Of a stretch of DNA of 64,000 nucleotides, positions 25,087 through 34,552 are shown piece by piece. Under the pieces are notes generated by a model, which did not search any database, had not been told where the DNA came from, and saw only the letters and a list, made by a program, of their open reading frames with translations. This DNA is from Siminovitchia acidinfaciens (GTDB lineage Bacteria > Bacillota > Bacilli > Bacillales > Bacillaceae_C): NCBI RefSeq assembly GCF_003605385.1, contig NZ_QYTV02000003.1:1-64000 (forward strand). Reading direction: 5' to 3'. Within the stretch, counting starts at the first letter, position 1. The number at the start of each line of letters is the position of its first letter. A program made the position numbers and the translations under genes.

Positions 25087-25959
25087 GTGAAAGAGCGGCT
25101 GCAAAAATCGCTTGAAAACAGAGTAAGGGAGTTTGTAGGAGAAAAGAAAACAAAAGATGAAAAGGTTATAAGAAAAAGGGAGTTAATGTCCGTAAGAGAA
25201 GCGGATATCGTTAAGGCAAATGGGACCGGGAAAATTTTGAAGGTTGAAAAAAGAGATGGAATGAATCATCTTTATTATATCGTACATTTGAAATATTTAA
25301 TAAGGCAGGGGGACTTTTTCTATGTGGAGGAGGAGGTGGAAAGGCGGAGAGCTTCTTTTACACAAAAGGAACTATTATATGATGATGAAGAACTTACTGT
25401 TGAGTTCCCTTTAGATGCCCCGGAGATTTCATTTTACGATGAAGATCGGGAACCTGGAATGGAGAGGTACACATATGATCGGCTTCAGGTTGTCCAGTAT
25501 GCGGAAAGATGGTGGAATGACTATAATCCAGCATATAAGAAATTTGAAGTGGACTGCACAAATTTTGTTTCACAGTGTATCCGTGCAGGCGGGGCACCCA
25601 TGAGAGGACATCCTAATCGAAACAGGGGCTGGTGGTACACGGGTAAAAATTGGAGCTTTAGCTGGGCGGTTGCGCATTCACTGAAAAACTACCTGCAAAA
25701 TTCAACCGCCGGACTGAGGGCGAAAGAAGTGCATGATCCACTTGAACTTCAGCATGGAGATGTCATTTGCTATGACTTCCAAGGCGACGGGCGGTTTGAT
25801 CATAATACAGTGGTGACTGGAAAAGACGCGAATGGCATGCCGCTTGTAAACGCACATACGTATAACAGTCGTATGAGGTATTGGGCATATGAAGATTCCT
25901 CGGCCTACACTCCAAACATAAAGTATAAAATGTTCCATATTATTGATGACAGTTCTTAA
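25087..25959 (+). CDS. Amidase-domain (Amidase_6-like) protein
   Basis: 290 residues. The N-terminal half is charged and helical; the C-terminal half (about 140-285) matches the amidase family with a Cys-His active site: VDCTNFVSQCIRAGG, then GDVICYDFQGDGRFDHNTVV and NAHTYNSRMRYW. Related Bacillus proteins are putative wall-modifying or sporulation-associated amidases. No signal peptide is visible. GTG 25087 is preferred, six bases after GAGGAGGG; the frame is open 20 codons upstream from a TTG without a ribosome site. Confidence 0.82.
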   Translation: MKERLQKSLENRVREFVGEKKTKDEKVIRKRELMSVREADIVKANGTGKILKVEKRDGMNHLYYIVHLKYLIRQGDFFYVEEEVERRRASFTQKELLYDDEELTVEFPLDAPEISFYDEDREPGMERYTYDRLQVVQYAERWWNDYNPAYKKFEVDCTNFVSQCIRAGGAPMRGHPNRNRGWWYTGKNWSFSWAVAHSLKNYLQNSTAGLRAKEVHDPLELQHGDVICYDFQGDGRFDHNTVVTGKDANGMPLVNAHTYNSRMRYWAYEDSSAYTPNIKYKMFHIIDDSS

Positions 25960-26043
25960 CATTCCTATTCTTTCTATCCTTATGGCATTTCACTCTTCAA
26001 GGTGTTATAATGACACGGTATTTTGATGAATGAGGTGACATCT

Positions 26044-26517
26044 TTGGCCATACATGTGGTACTATACCAGCCCGAAATTCCTGCCAATACAGGGAATATT
26101 GCCAGGACCTGTGCAGCAACTGATACATGCCTGCACCTCATCCGGCCTCTCGGCTTTTCAACAGATGACAAAATGTTAAAACGGGCAGGACTCGATTATT
26201 GGGAATTTGTAAAAATTGTTTATCATGATTCCTTGGATGACTTTTTTTCCTCAAGCCAAGGAGGGCAATATTTCTTTTTGACCAAGTACGGGGATAAACC
26301 GCACACATCTTTTGCATATGATAACCCGGAAAAAGATTATTATTTTATCTTCGGGCGGGAAACGACCGGCCTTCCGAAGGAACTATTGGAAAAAAATAAA
26401 GAGAAATGCTTAAGGATCCCGATGAATGACAATGTGAGATCGCTCAATTTATCCAATGCCGCAGCCATTCTGGTTTACGAGGCACTGCGCCAACAGGACT
26501 ATCCAACTCTTGATTAA
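26044..26517 (+). CDS. trmL: tRNA (cytidine/uridine-2'-O-)-methyltransferase TrmL
   Basis: 157 residues, a SPOUT-class methyltransferase with the family start HVVLYQPEIPANTGNIARTC, FGRETTGLPKELLE and the knot segment RSLNLSNAAAILVYE. It methylates the wobble ribose of certain leucine tRNAs (CspR in older naming). TTG 26044 is taken as start, giving the usual N-terminus and GAGGTGACATC as ribosome site. Confidence 0.94.
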   Translation: MAIHVVLYQPEIPANTGNIARTCAATDTCLHLIRPLGFSTDDKMLKRAGLDYWEFVKIVYHDSLDDFFSSSQGGQYFFLTKYGDKPHTSFAYDNPEKDYYFIFGRETTGLPKELLEKNKEKCLRIPMNDNVRSLNLSNAAAILVYEALRQQDYPTLD

Positions 26518-26529
26518 TTTAATTGATAT

Positions 26530-26563
26530 AAAAAAGGAAGCTGTCATGCAGCTTCCTTTTTTG
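26530..26563 (+). terminator. Terminator of trmL
   Basis: AAAAAGGAAGCTG/CAGCTTCCTTTTT stem with T-run. Confidence 0.9.
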
Positions 26564-26604
26564 CTGAAATAAGTAAACACATAAGTGCTAAAACTTATCA
26601 TCTT

Positions 26605-26795
26605 ATTGTGTTACGTCCAGCTCCGACGGACAGGATGTCCTAGTGCCACCGGCGCCACAGGAGGTGGCGATCGGAGGCGGCCAGCGCCTAGCCCCTCGAG
26701 GTCACAAGCCGCTTTCACGTGGTGGTTGAAGAGCTGCTTCCTCGGGAATCTTCTTGTGCTTGTCGGGGCTGATCAAGGCACTTGCGCTTTTGGTT
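26605..26795 (+). repeat. Interspersed repeat, full-length-like copy
   Basis: Begins CGTCCAGCTCCGACGGACAG, continues through GTCCTAGTGCC and CCTAGCCCCTCGAGGTCAC, and ends TTGTGCTTGTCGGGGCTG ... GCGCTTTT. The same start and end segments recur at 24.9 (inverted), 29.1-30.1, 33.3 and in part at 31.5 and 49.8 kb. It is hairpin-rich, has no gene, and its right end abuts the stop codon of the small minus-strand gene at 26796. Confidence 0.8.
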
Positions 26796-26891
26796 TTACT
26801 TTTTAAATACTCCAGGCTTATCCTCACGGCCTGATGCGAAAATTGCAGACAAGAATGCAATGGCAACGCCTAACATCAAAATTGTTCTCAT
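26796..26891 (-). CDS. Small membrane peptide
   Basis: A 31-residue ORF too short for standard ORF calling. AAAGGAGG lies about 10 bases before its ATG on the minus strand. One hydrophobic helix (residues 4-19, ILMLGVAIAFLSAIFA) is followed by a short charged tail ending GVFKK. I do not recognise it. Its stop codon lies at the edge of the repeat, so its 3' end may have been reshaped by repeat insertion. Confidence 0.6.
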   Translation of the reverse strand: MRTILMLGVAIAFLSAIFASGREDKPGVFKK

Positions 26892-27108
26892 TTTATGTAA
26901 GCCTCCTTTAATATCATAGTTGTCCCGAAGTTTATTATATCCGAAATTCCCTAAAATGTGAATGGAACACCTGTATTGGAAATATGACGGTACGTTGAAA
27001 AAAATAATTGTCGGCTAGAGGCGGTGTTGTCTTATTAAAGACATGTTCGACCAACTGCCTGCATATGGTTTATTAAACATTCCTCATCAAGCAAACAGGG
27101 AGGTCCAT

Positions 27109-29001
27109 ATGGATATTCTAAAAAAGATTGAACAATACAGGTCTCAAGAGGAGAAGTTAAGGTGGGAAGGCACCTTCGCCGATTATTTGAAACTAGTCAA
27201 AGAAAAGCCTTGGGTAGCGCAGTCAGCACACTCCCGTATATATAATATGATCAGGGATGCGGGTGTTGAAGAAAATGGACATAAAACATATCGCTTTTTC
27301 AGTCATGAGATGTTTGGGTTGGAGGAAGCCCTGGAAAAGCTGGTTGAAGAATATTTCCATCCGGCGGCTAAACGCCTTGATGTAAGAAAGAGAATCCTGT
27401 TGCTGATGGGGCCTGTTAGCGGCGGGAAATCAACGCTTGTTACAATGTTAAAAAGAGGTCTTGAAGCATATTCCAGAACAGATGGGGGAGCGGTGTATGC
27501 CATCAAGGGCTGTCCGATGCATGAAGATCCGCTTCATTTGATACCGCAGCATTTACGCGATGACTTCCATAAGGAATATGGGATCAAAGTGGAAGGTAAT
27601 CTGTCTCCATTGAACACGATGAGGGTGGAAGAAGATTATGGAGGCAGGATTGAAGATGTGCTTGTGGAACGCATTTTCCTTTCTGAGGATAAGAGGGTAG
27701 GTATCGGCACGTTCAGTCCGTCCGATCCGAAATCCCAGGACATTGCCGATTTGACCGGCAGCATAGATTTTTCCACCATTGCTGAATATGGATCAGAATC
27801 GGATCCTAGGGCGTACCGGTTTGACGGCGAATTGAACAAGGCGAATCGCGGACTGATGGAGTTCCAGGAAATGTTAAAGTGTGATGAAAAATTCCTTTGG
27901 CATTTGCTTTCTTTGACTCAGGAAGGAAATTTTAAAGCTGGAAGATTTGCTCTTATCTCAGCGGATGAATTGATAGTTGCACATACGAACGAAACGGAAT
28001 ATCGTTCTTTCATCTCAAATAAAAAGAATGAAGCATTACACTCCAGAATCATTGTGATGCCTGTTCCATACAATCTGAAAGTGTCTCAGGAAGAGCGGAT
28101 CTATGAAAAGATGATCCGTGACAGCGATGTGGCAGATGTCCATATTGCCCCACATACATTAAGGGTTGCAGCCATGTTTACGGTGCTGACGAGATTGAAA
28201 GAACCGAAACGCGGAGATATCGATCTTTTGAAAAAAATGCGGCTGTATGACGGCGAGAATGTAGAGGGCTATAATTCATCAGATTTGAATGAGCTGAAAA
28301 AAGAATATCAGGATGAAGGAATGAGCGGCATCGATCCGAGGTATGTAATCAACAGGATCTCCTCTACCATCATCCGAAAAAAAATACCGTCCATTAATGC
28401 ACTGGACGTGCTGCGCTCCCTGAAGGAAGGCCTTGATCAGCATCCATCCATTACGCAGGAGCTGCGTGAGAAATACTTGAATTTCATTTCCGTTGCACGG
28501 AAAGAATATGACGAAATGGCGAAAAAGGAAGTACAGAAAGCATTTGTCTACTCTTATGAAGAGTCCGCCAAGACTTTGATGGACAATTACCTGGATAATG
28601 TTGAGGCATTTTGCAACAAATCTAAGCTGCGCGATCCTCTGACAGGTGAGGAAATCAATCCTGATGAAAAACTGATGCGCTCTATCGAGGAACAGATCGG
28701 TATTTCTGAAAATGCAAAAAAAGCTTTCCGTGAAGAAATTTTAATACGGATTTCGGCACTTGCACGCAAGGGGAAACGTTTTGACTACAGATCCCATGCA
28801 CGCTTGCGGGAAGCCATCCAGAAAAAGCTATTTGCTGATCTGAAGGACGTAGTCAAAATCACTACATCTGCAAAAACGCCAGATGAGCAGCAGTTGAAAA
28901 AGATAAATGAAGTTGTCGCCCGTTTGATTGATGAACATGGTTATAACTCAACATCAGCGAACGAATTGCTCCGCTACGTCGGCAGCCTACTGAACAGATA
29001 A
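27109..29001 (+). CDS. prkA: Serine protein kinase / AAA+ protein PrkA
   Basis: 630 residues, the usual PrkA length. Walker A is GPVSGGKS (101-108) in an AAA+ domain; the C-terminal part is the PrkA-type helical domain. In Bacillus PrkA is made in the mother cell during sporulation and has been described both as a kinase and as an ATP-dependent protease-like protein. It is the partner of YhbH (30237) and SpoVR (48323), which occur together across bacteria. ATG 27109 with AGGGAGGTCC before it gives the canonical MDILKKIEQY start; the frame is open 22 codons upstream. Confidence 0.94.
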   Translation: MDILKKIEQYRSQEEKLRWEGTFADYLKLVKEKPWVAQSAHSRIYNMIRDAGVEENGHKTYRFFSHEMFGLEEALEKLVEEYFHPAAKRLDVRKRILLLMGPVSGGKSTLVTMLKRGLEAYSRTDGGAVYAIKGCPMHEDPLHLIPQHLRDDFHKEYGIKVEGNLSPLNTMRVEEDYGGRIEDVLVERIFLSEDKRVGIGTFSPSDPKSQDIADLTGSIDFSTIAEYGSESDPRAYRFDGELNKANRGLMEFQEMLKCDEKFLWHLLSLTQEGNFKAGRFALISADELIVAHTNETEYRSFISNKKNEALHSRIIVMPVPYNLKVSQEERIYEKMIRDSDVADVHIAPHTLRVAAMFTVLTRLKEPKRGDIDLLKKMRLYDGENVEGYNSSDLNELKKEYQDEGMSGIDPRYVINRISSTIIRKKIPSINALDVLRSLKEGLDQHPSITQELREKYLNFISVARKEYDEMAKKEVQKAFVYSYEESAKTLMDNYLDNVEAFCNKSKLRDPLTGEEINPDEKLMRSIEEQIGISENAKKAFREEILIRISALARKGKRFDYRSHARLREAIQKKLFADLKDVVKITTSAKTPDEQQLKKINEVVARLIDEHGYNSTSANELLRYVGSLLNR

Positions 29002-29008
29002 CATGCGG

Positions 29009-29065
29009 GACCCCTTCCGAAAGAGAGAACATCAATGTTCCCAATGGCGAAGGGGGCTTTTTCTG
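29009..29065 (+). terminator. Terminator of prkA
   Basis: ACCCCTTCC ... GGCGAAGGGGG outer stem with an inner GAACAT/ATGTTC hairpin, followed by CTTTTTCTG. Confidence 0.75.
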
Positions 29066-29104
29066 TTTTTAAAATCAATAGTGAGGATTAACTTTAATTT
29101 AAAG

Positions 29105-30110
29105 GTTTAACTCCGTCCAGTTCCAGCGCCTATCGACTAGCAGACTTTGCGCCTCTGGTGCTCCTGCGCCATAGTTAATTCGAAGAAGCCTTGTTCAGCT
29201 TGTCGCATAGCGCACGAAGCGTATTCAAGAAGCAAATCACGACGCTTGGAAGTAAGCCGCTTGGCTCCGACGTACAGGACGTCCTAGTGCCACCGACGTA
29301 CAGGAAGTACTAGTGCCCGAAGCCACAGGACAAGGAAAGCTTCGGCAGCGTTACATCGCACGAAGAAAAAGCGTCAGCTTTTTCGAGGATGTGGCGGTCT
29401 GAGGCTGCCTACGTCTCCGGGGTGTCCGGCTGCGACGCAGAGGATGTGCTAGTGCAGGCGAAGCGACAGGATGTCGCTGCCCTGAGCCAGCCGAGTGCCA
29501 TCAGCTCGAGGTCATAAGTCAATCGCTTCTGAAGGCAAAGGTCGCCTTCGCCAGCGCTTGACTTATGCTTGTCGCCGATAAGCAGGCACTCTCGCACTTC
29601 CTTATCCTTTATCTCGTTGGAGTCACTCTTGTCTAGCTGCAACGCCTAGCCCCTCGAGGTCACAAGCCTGCAAAGAAGCGAATTCAGGAAGATTGTGCTC
29701 CTGCGCCATAGACTATTCGAGGAGGTAACTGTTCAGCTCGTCGCAAAGCTACATGAAGCAGATTCAGGGAAGCTCTACACGATGTGATTGAAATCAGTAG
29801 CTTCCCTGTGGTGGCTGAGGTTCTGCCTCCTCGGGAATCGTCTTGTGCTTGTCGGGGCTGACCAAGGCGTTTTCGCATTTCGGCTGTCTAGCTGCAGCCA
29901 GCAGGGGCTCGAAGTCGCCTCGGTCAAGCCAATGATGTCAAAGAACGACTTCACTGGCTTCCCCTCCGACGCACAGGATGTGCTAGTGCAAGCGAAGCGA
30001 CAGGATGTCGCGTTCTGAGCCTGCCAGCGCTTGTCGCCCCTAAGCTGCCGGCTTCCGCTTTTCTATCCAGTCTGTACGTCGATGACCAGGCGCTTCCACT
30101 TTTGAATTTG
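29105..30110 (+). repeat. Block of about four tandem interspersed-repeat modules
   Basis: The whole 1.2-kb gap between prkA and yhbH is built of repeat modules. Each starts with a form of GTCTAGCTGCA or GTCCAGTTCCA (about 29109, 29628, 29885) and many contain TAGCCCCTCGAGGTCACAAG, ...GATGTGCTAGTGC and an end such as CTTGTGCTTGTCGGGGCTGA. The module at about 29411-29640 is nearly the reverse complement of 49745-49985. Hairpins inside modules pair well (for example AGCCAATGATGTC with GACTTCACTGGCT). No ORF here has a ribosome site or protein-like composition. Confidence 0.8.
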
Positions 30111-30236
30111 TCCCATTCTCGCAAACTTCTGTAAATAAATCTGTTATTCTGCATAAGATAGAGTAATAAATGGTAAGTGTACAAATTCATTTTGTACCCG
30201 ACCAGCTATATAAAATGTAAGGGGGGCGTCGTTAAC

Positions 30237-31403
30237 ATGTCAAACTCACAATATCAACAGTTTGCTGTCTCTCAAGAAGATTGGTCCCTCCATCGAAAAG
30301 GTTATGATGATCAACAGCGGCATCAGGAAAAGGTTCAGGAGGCCATTCGAAATAATTTGCCAGACTTGATTACCGAAGAGAGTATCATAATGTCCGATGG
30401 CCGTGATGTTGTTAAGATACCGATCCGATCTTTAGATGAATATAAAATCAGATATAATTATGATAAAAATAAACATGTCGGCCAAGGTGACGGAGACAGT
30501 CAGGTGGGAGATGTTGTTGCCAGGGACGGATCCCAGAAACCTGGACCTGGAAAAGGTCAGGGAGCAGGCGATCAGCCGGGCGAAGATTTTTACGAGGCGG
30601 AAGTTTCAATGTTGGACTTGGAAGAAGCATTGTTCAAGGAGCTTGAACTGCCGAATTTGAAGAGAAAAGAGCAGGATGCCAATCAGGTGACGCATATTGA
30701 GTACAATGATGTCAGAAAAACCGGTCTGATGGGCAATATTGATAAGAAAAGGACAATGATGAGCGCATTTAAACGAAATGCAATGAAAGGTGACCCGAAT
30801 TTTTATCCGATTTTTCCGGAAGATTTGAAGTTCAGGACATGGAATGAAGTACAGAAGCCCGAATCAAATGCAGTTGTGATAGCGATGATGGATACCAGTG
30901 GTTCGATGGGCGTTTGGGAAAAATATATGGCCCGCAGCTTTTTCTTCTGGATGACCAGATTTTTAAGAACAAAATATGAAAAAGTTACCATTGAATTCAT
31001 TGCCCACCATACAGAGGCGAGAGTGGTATCGGAAGAGGACTTTTTCTCCAAAGGGGAGAGCGGGGGAACAATCTGCTCATCCGTATACAGAAAAGCACTG
31101 GAGATCATCGGAGATAAATATGATCCTGCACGCTTCAATATTTATCCATTTCACTTTTCCGATGGCGATAATCTCACCTCAGATAACGCAAGATGCATCA
31201 AACTTGTCGGCGAGCTGATGGAGAAATCGAATATGTTCGGGTACGGAGAGGTCAATCAATACCAAAGGAACTCTACATTGATGTCAGCCTATAAAAATAT
31301 TAAAGATGAGAAATTCCAATATTATATATTAAAACAGAAAGCCGATGTGTACCATGCCATGAAAAGCTTCTTCAAAAAAGAAGCTGAGGCAACGACAGTA
31401 TGA
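30237..31403 (+). CDS. yhbH: Sporulation protein YhbH (DUF444)
   Basis: 388 residues, close to the usual length. N-terminal charged region, a Gly-rich linker (about 85-120), and a von Willebrand-A-like domain with the metal-binding signature MMDTSGSM and [10 protein letters not shown]. It is the functional partner of PrkA and SpoVR; together these are linked to sporulation or stress, with molecular role unclear. ATG 30237 is preceded by AAGGGGGGCGTCG. In B. subtilis yhbH is next to prkA; here 1.2 kb of repeats lies between. Confidence 0.93.
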   Translation: MSNSQYQQFAVSQEDWSLHRKGYDDQQRHQEKVQEAIRNNLPDLITEESIIMSDGRDVVKIPIRSLDEYKIRYNYDKNKHVGQGDGDSQVGDVVARDGSQKPGPGKGQGAGDQPGEDFYEAEVSMLDLEEALFKELELPNLKRKEQDANQVTHIEYNDVRKTGLMGNIDKKRTMMSAFKRNAMKGDPNFYPIFPEDLKFRTWNEVQKPESNAVVIAMMDTSGSMGVWEKYMARSFFFWMTRFLRTKYEKVTIEFIAHHTEARVVSEEDFFSKGESGGTICSSVYRKALEIIGDKYDPARFNIYPFHFSDGDNLTSDNARCIKLVGELMEKSNMFGYGEVNQYQRNSTLMSAYKNIKDEKFQYYILKQKADVYHAMKSFFKKEAEATTV

Positions 31404-31417
31404 ATAGGTGAAAAGAC

Positions 31418-31460
31418 GGGAGGATAGCTCAGTTATAGAGTGAATCCTCCCTATTACTTT
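31418..31460 (+). terminator. Hairpin after yhbH with tRNA-like sequence
   Basis: GGGAGGAT/ATCCTCCC closes an 18-base loop that reads AGCTCAGTTATAGAGTGA, like a tRNA D-arm, and is followed by TATTACTTTT. It probably ends yhbH transcription. The tRNA resemblance may mean it derives from a broken tRNA gene. Confidence 0.55.
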
Positions 31461-31499
31461 TGAGCATAAATAAAAGTCGTGGTTAGGAAAAGATTTTGT

Positions 31500-31715
31500 A
31501 CTACATTCAGCTACACGGATTGAAGATGCTGATGCTTACGAAACGAAGAATATCACAGTGTAAGCGGTTGGTCTTGCTGCCCATAAAAGGGGAGTCCGCA
31601 GAAACTGGTAATTGGCCAACCGCCGCAATACACGAATATGGTGAGCATGGTGGCTGGGGACTGCTCGGGAGATTCCCTTGATTGCCCGCGCTTATCAAGG
31701 CGCTTCTGCTTTTGT
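31500..31715 (+). repeat. Diverged interspersed repeat upstream of paaA
   Basis: Only the right part clearly matches the family: CTGCTCGGGAGATTCCCTTG followed by CGCTTATCAAGGCGCTTCTG and CTTTT, comparable with 26740-26795. The left part is diverged. No gene is supported here. Confidence 0.6.
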
Positions 31716-31888
31716 TCAGTCAACAAATAATTTTCTGATTTTATAGTTGACAGCATGAAGAAATAAAAGTATCCTTTAGGTAAATATAACGGAATTCATC
31801 CATTTAGTTGTTTTTCTGTTATATAAAAATTAACATTACAATGAAAGCGCCTACAAAGTAAACGTTGCTTTTGAAAGGAGTGCGTTTG

Positions 31889-32830
31889 ATGGATGTGGCT
31901 GCAGAGCTCTCTTATGAGGGAAAATTGGAGCGTTTCATGGAAAGAATAGAAGCCGGGGAAAAAATAGAGGCGAATGACTGGATGCCTGATGATTACCGGA
32001 CGGCCTTGATCAAATTGATTTCCATGCATGGAATAAGTGAGATCATGGGGGCGCTGCCGGAAAAGGAATGGGTTCCCAAAGCACCTTCTCTTCGCAGAAA
32101 GCTTGGTATCATGGCGAAAGTCCAGGATGAAATGGGGCACGGCCAACTTCTTTTGCGTGTAGTAGAAGATTTATTGGCTCCTCTGGGAAAAGGCCGGGAT
32201 GATATTATGAATGATCTCTTAAATGGAGATTTGAAGTTTCATAATGTTTTCCACATGGAAGCTCCGACGTGGGCAGATGCTGGATTGATCGGATGGCTTG
32301 TCGACGGAGCGGCTATTATTACACAGACAAACATGCTTGGTGCCTCTTATGGTCCATATGCCCGGGCTCTTCAAAGGATTTGCGCCGAGGAAGTGTTCCA
32401 TGCGCAGCATGGAGAGTCAATCATATTGGCACTTGCGGAGGGGACACAAGAACAAAAAAATATGATCCAGGATGCAATTAACAGATGGTGGCCTTCCCTG
32501 CTTATGTTTTTTGGTCCAGCTACGGCTGCAACCACAGGGTCGTCGAAGCAGGATATAACGATTAAATATAAAATCAGGACAAAAACGAATGAGCAGCTTC
32601 GACAGGACTTCCTCTCGAAATATATACCGAGGGTTTTATCGTTGGGATTGACAATACCCGATGAGACGTTCAAGTTCGACGAAGAAAAGAAGGAATGGAT
32701 ATACAAACAGCCTGACTGGAAGGAATTCAAAAAAATCATTTCCAATCGGGGGCCTAAATCTCAAAGCAGACTGCAATTAAGGAGAACAGCTTATAAAGAA
32801 CATGAATGGGTAAGGAGGGCCCTGAGCTGA
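31889..32830 (+). CDS. paaA: Phenylacetyl-CoA epoxidase subunit PaaA
   Basis: 313 residues, typical PaaA length. Ferritin-like helical fold with di-iron ligand segments KVQDEMGHGQLL and CAEEVFHAQHGES. PaaA is the catalytic subunit of the multicomponent oxygenase that converts phenylacetyl-CoA to the 1,2-epoxide. ATG 31889 follows AAAGGAGTGCGTTTG. It is followed 30 bases later by paaB, but the structural partner PaaC and the reductase PaaE are not in the window, and repeats lie on both sides of the paaAB pair. Confidence 0.92.
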   Translation: MDVAAELSYEGKLERFMERIEAGEKIEANDWMPDDYRTALIKLISMHGISEIMGALPEKEWVPKAPSLRRKLGIMAKVQDEMGHGQLLLRVVEDLLAPLGKGRDDIMNDLLNGDLKFHNVFHMEAPTWADAGLIGWLVDGAAIITQTNMLGASYGPYARALQRICAEEVFHAQHGESIILALAEGTQEQKNMIQDAINRWWPSLLMFFGPATAATTGSSKQDITIKYKIRTKTNEQLRQDFLSKYIPRVLSLGLTIPDETFKFDEEKKEWIYKQPDWKEFKKIISNRGPKSQSRLQLRRTAYKEHEWVRRALS

Positions 32831-32860
32831 AGAAGTGTAAGCGAGAGGAGGAGGACTGCG

Positions 32861-33235
32861 ATGAGCAAAGCAAACACAGACGGATTTTATGAAATATATG
32901 AAGTGTTCAGCAAGCGGAATCACAAAGGGGACTTTCAACATCAATTCAGTTTGCTCGCTCCGAATAAGGAAATGGCATTTATCATGGCCCAGGAAAATTT
33001 CATGCGCAGGGAGCCAGTTGTTGATATTTGGGTAGTCAAGCGTGACGATATCCGCATGATGCAGCCGGAAGAGCGGCAAATTGTCAATCGTTTGGATAAT
33101 AAAGATTACCGTTTGACGAAAGGTTACGGCTACCTGCGGAAGAAATGGCGCCAATACGAGCAGAATATGCTGGATGAAAAGGAAATCATGTCCTGGGGAG
33201 AAGACGGCAAAGCACAAGGAAAAAAAACTCAATAA
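32861..33235 (+). CDS. paaB: Phenylacetyl-CoA epoxidase subunit PaaB
   Basis: 124 residues. The first 95 or so match PaaB (FYEIYEVFSKRNHKGDFQHQ, then the LLAPNKEMAFIMAQENFMRR segment), the small subunit of the epoxidase. A charged C-terminal extension of about 30 residues makes it longer than the E. coli type. GAGGAGGAC precedes the ATG. After its stop there is a repeat element where paaC and paaD would normally stand. Confidence 0.9.
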   Translation: MSKANTDGFYEIYEVFSKRNHKGDFQHQFSLLAPNKEMAFIMAQENFMRREPVVDIWVVKRDDIRMMQPEERQIVNRLDNKDYRLTKGYGYLRKKWRQYEQNMLDEKEIMSWGEDGKAQGKKTQ

Positions 33236-33279
33236 AAATTCTTGCGGGACGTGTCTAACTTTGTAGAATAAGTAAGTGT

Positions 33280-33437
33280 AAAAACTCGCCTTGTCGCAAA
33301 GCTGCAAGAGGCTGCCTCAAAGATGCTGACTCACGATGTAATAAGTAGGCAGCTTTGCTGTGGCGGTTAAAAAAGCTCCCTCATCAAAATTCGTCTTGTG
33401 CTTGTCGCCTAAGGCTACACGCCTTGCGCTTTTCTTT
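33280..33437 (+). repeat. Interspersed repeat between paaB and the EthD-like gene
   Basis: Contains CTTGTCGCAAAGCTGCAAGAG (compare GCTCGTCGCAAAGCTACATG at 29737), CAGCTTTGCTGTGGCGGTTA and the family end CGTCTTGTGCTTGTCGCCTA ... CCTTGCGCTTTTC. It fills the gap between paaB and the next gene. Confidence 0.7.
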
Positions 33438-33464
33438 ATCACATCTAAAAAGGGGAAATGACAA

Positions 33465-33770
33465 ATGTTTAAAATGATCGCGTTATTCAAGAAACCGGAA
33501 AACACTGAGGAGTTTGATAAGTACTATTTTGAAACTCATATTCCACTGACGGAAAAAATTCCAGGTCTTCGCAAAGTGGAGATTACAAAGTTCACAGGTT
33601 CTCCCATGGGGGAAAGTCCATATTATCTGATGTGTGAAATGTACTATGACAGCTTTGAGGCCTTTAAGGATTCATCCAAAACAGAGGAATCGAAGGCGTC
33701 AGGAAAAGATGTCATGAAATTTGCCGGAGATATTGTTACATTCATGTTCGGTGAAGAAGTAAATGAGTGA
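33465..33770 (+). CDS. EthD-family protein
   Basis: 101 residues with the EthD-type ferredoxin-like fold: MFKMIALFKKPENTEEFDKY, HIPLTEKIPG and ending EEVNE. Such small proteins support or belong to degradation pathways, but few have a proven reaction. Its stop overlaps the next gene by 8 bases, so the two are translationally coupled. Its place in the phenylacetate region suggests a role on a ring-opening intermediate (inference). Confidence 0.8.
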   Translation: MFKMIALFKKPENTEEFDKYYFETHIPLTEKIPGLRKVEITKFTGSPMGESPYYLMCEMYYDSFEAFKDSSKTEESKASGKDVMKFAGDIVTFMFGEEVNE

Positions 33771-34539
33771 TTACAGGTTCATTCAAACAGAGGTTGTTGG
33801 CCGGGTAGGAAAGGTCTGGCTGAACAGGCCAGATGTCTTAAATGCATTGAACAGGCCAATGATCAATGAAATTCTCGCTGCCTTTGAAGAATATGACCGA
33901 AATGATGATATACGGGTAATCTTCCTTGCCGGAAAGGGTAGGGCTTTTGCAGCGGGTGCCGATATCGATGAAATGGCAGAAGATGATTCGGTTTCAATGG
34001 AACTTTTGAACCAGTTTGCCGATTGGGATCGGTTAAGTCTTGTCAAAAAGCCGATAATTGGAGCAGTCCATGGTTTTTGTCTCGGCGGCGGCTTTGAACT
34101 TGCTTTGGTATGTGACCTGCTATTTGCGGCAGATGATACAAAATTCGCCTTTCCTGAAATTAATCTTGCGGTCATGCCCGGCGCTGGAGGCACACAAAGG
34201 CTGACCAAACTGATCGGAAAGACTAAAGCGCTCGAATGGATTTGGAGCGGTGAAATGAGACCTGCCGAAGAAGCCAGAGAATTAGGAATTGTTAACAAGC
34301 TGTACCCTAAAGATGTACTGATAGAAGAAGTGGCCAAATATGCAAAGGAGCTTGCGGAAAAGCCACCGCTTGCCGTTCGCCTGATCAAGGAAGCTGTCAA
34401 TAAAGCCGTTGATTATCCACTTCAGGAGGGAATGTTCTTTGAAAGAAAGAACTTTTATCTTCTATTTTCTTCTGATGATCAAAAAGAGGGTATGAAAGCA
34501 TTTATTGAAAAGAGAAAACCGGATTTCAAAGGTCGTTAA
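33763..34539 (+). CDS. Enoyl-CoA hydratase family enzyme (PaaF-like)
   Basis: 258 residues, crotonase fold. The oxyanion-hole segments AGKGRAFAAGADIDEMAE and HGFCLGGGFELALVCDLL and the catalytic-glutamate region PEINLAVMPGAGGTQRL are intact, so hydratase activity is likely. In phenylacetate degradation PaaF hydrates the 2,3-didehydroadipyl-CoA intermediate. The name PaaF-like rests on context, since this family also serves fatty-acid and leucine breakdown. Confidence 0.88.
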   Translation: MSDYRFIQTEVVGRVGKVWLNRPDVLNALNRPMINEILAAFEEYDRNDDIRVIFLAGKGRAFAAGADIDEMAEDDSVSMELLNQFADWDRLSLVKKPIIGAVHGFCLGGGFELALVCDLLFAADDTKFAFPEINLAVMPGAGGTQRLTKLIGKTKALEWIWSGEMRPAEEARELGIVNKLYPKDVLIEEVAKYAKELAEKPPLAVRLIKEAVNKAVDYPLQEGMFFERKNFYLLFSSDDQKEGMKAFIEKRKPDFKGR

Positions 34540-34552
34540 AAGGGGGGATAAT

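Noticed and set aside
29409-30018. ORFs of 60-80 codons inside the repeat block
   Set aside because: They lie in non-coding repeat modules, lack ribosome sites, and their translations resemble no protein.
29105-30110. Insertion sequence or transposon
   Set aside because: No transposase, no terminal inverted repeats with target duplication that I could recognise; called interspersed repeats instead.
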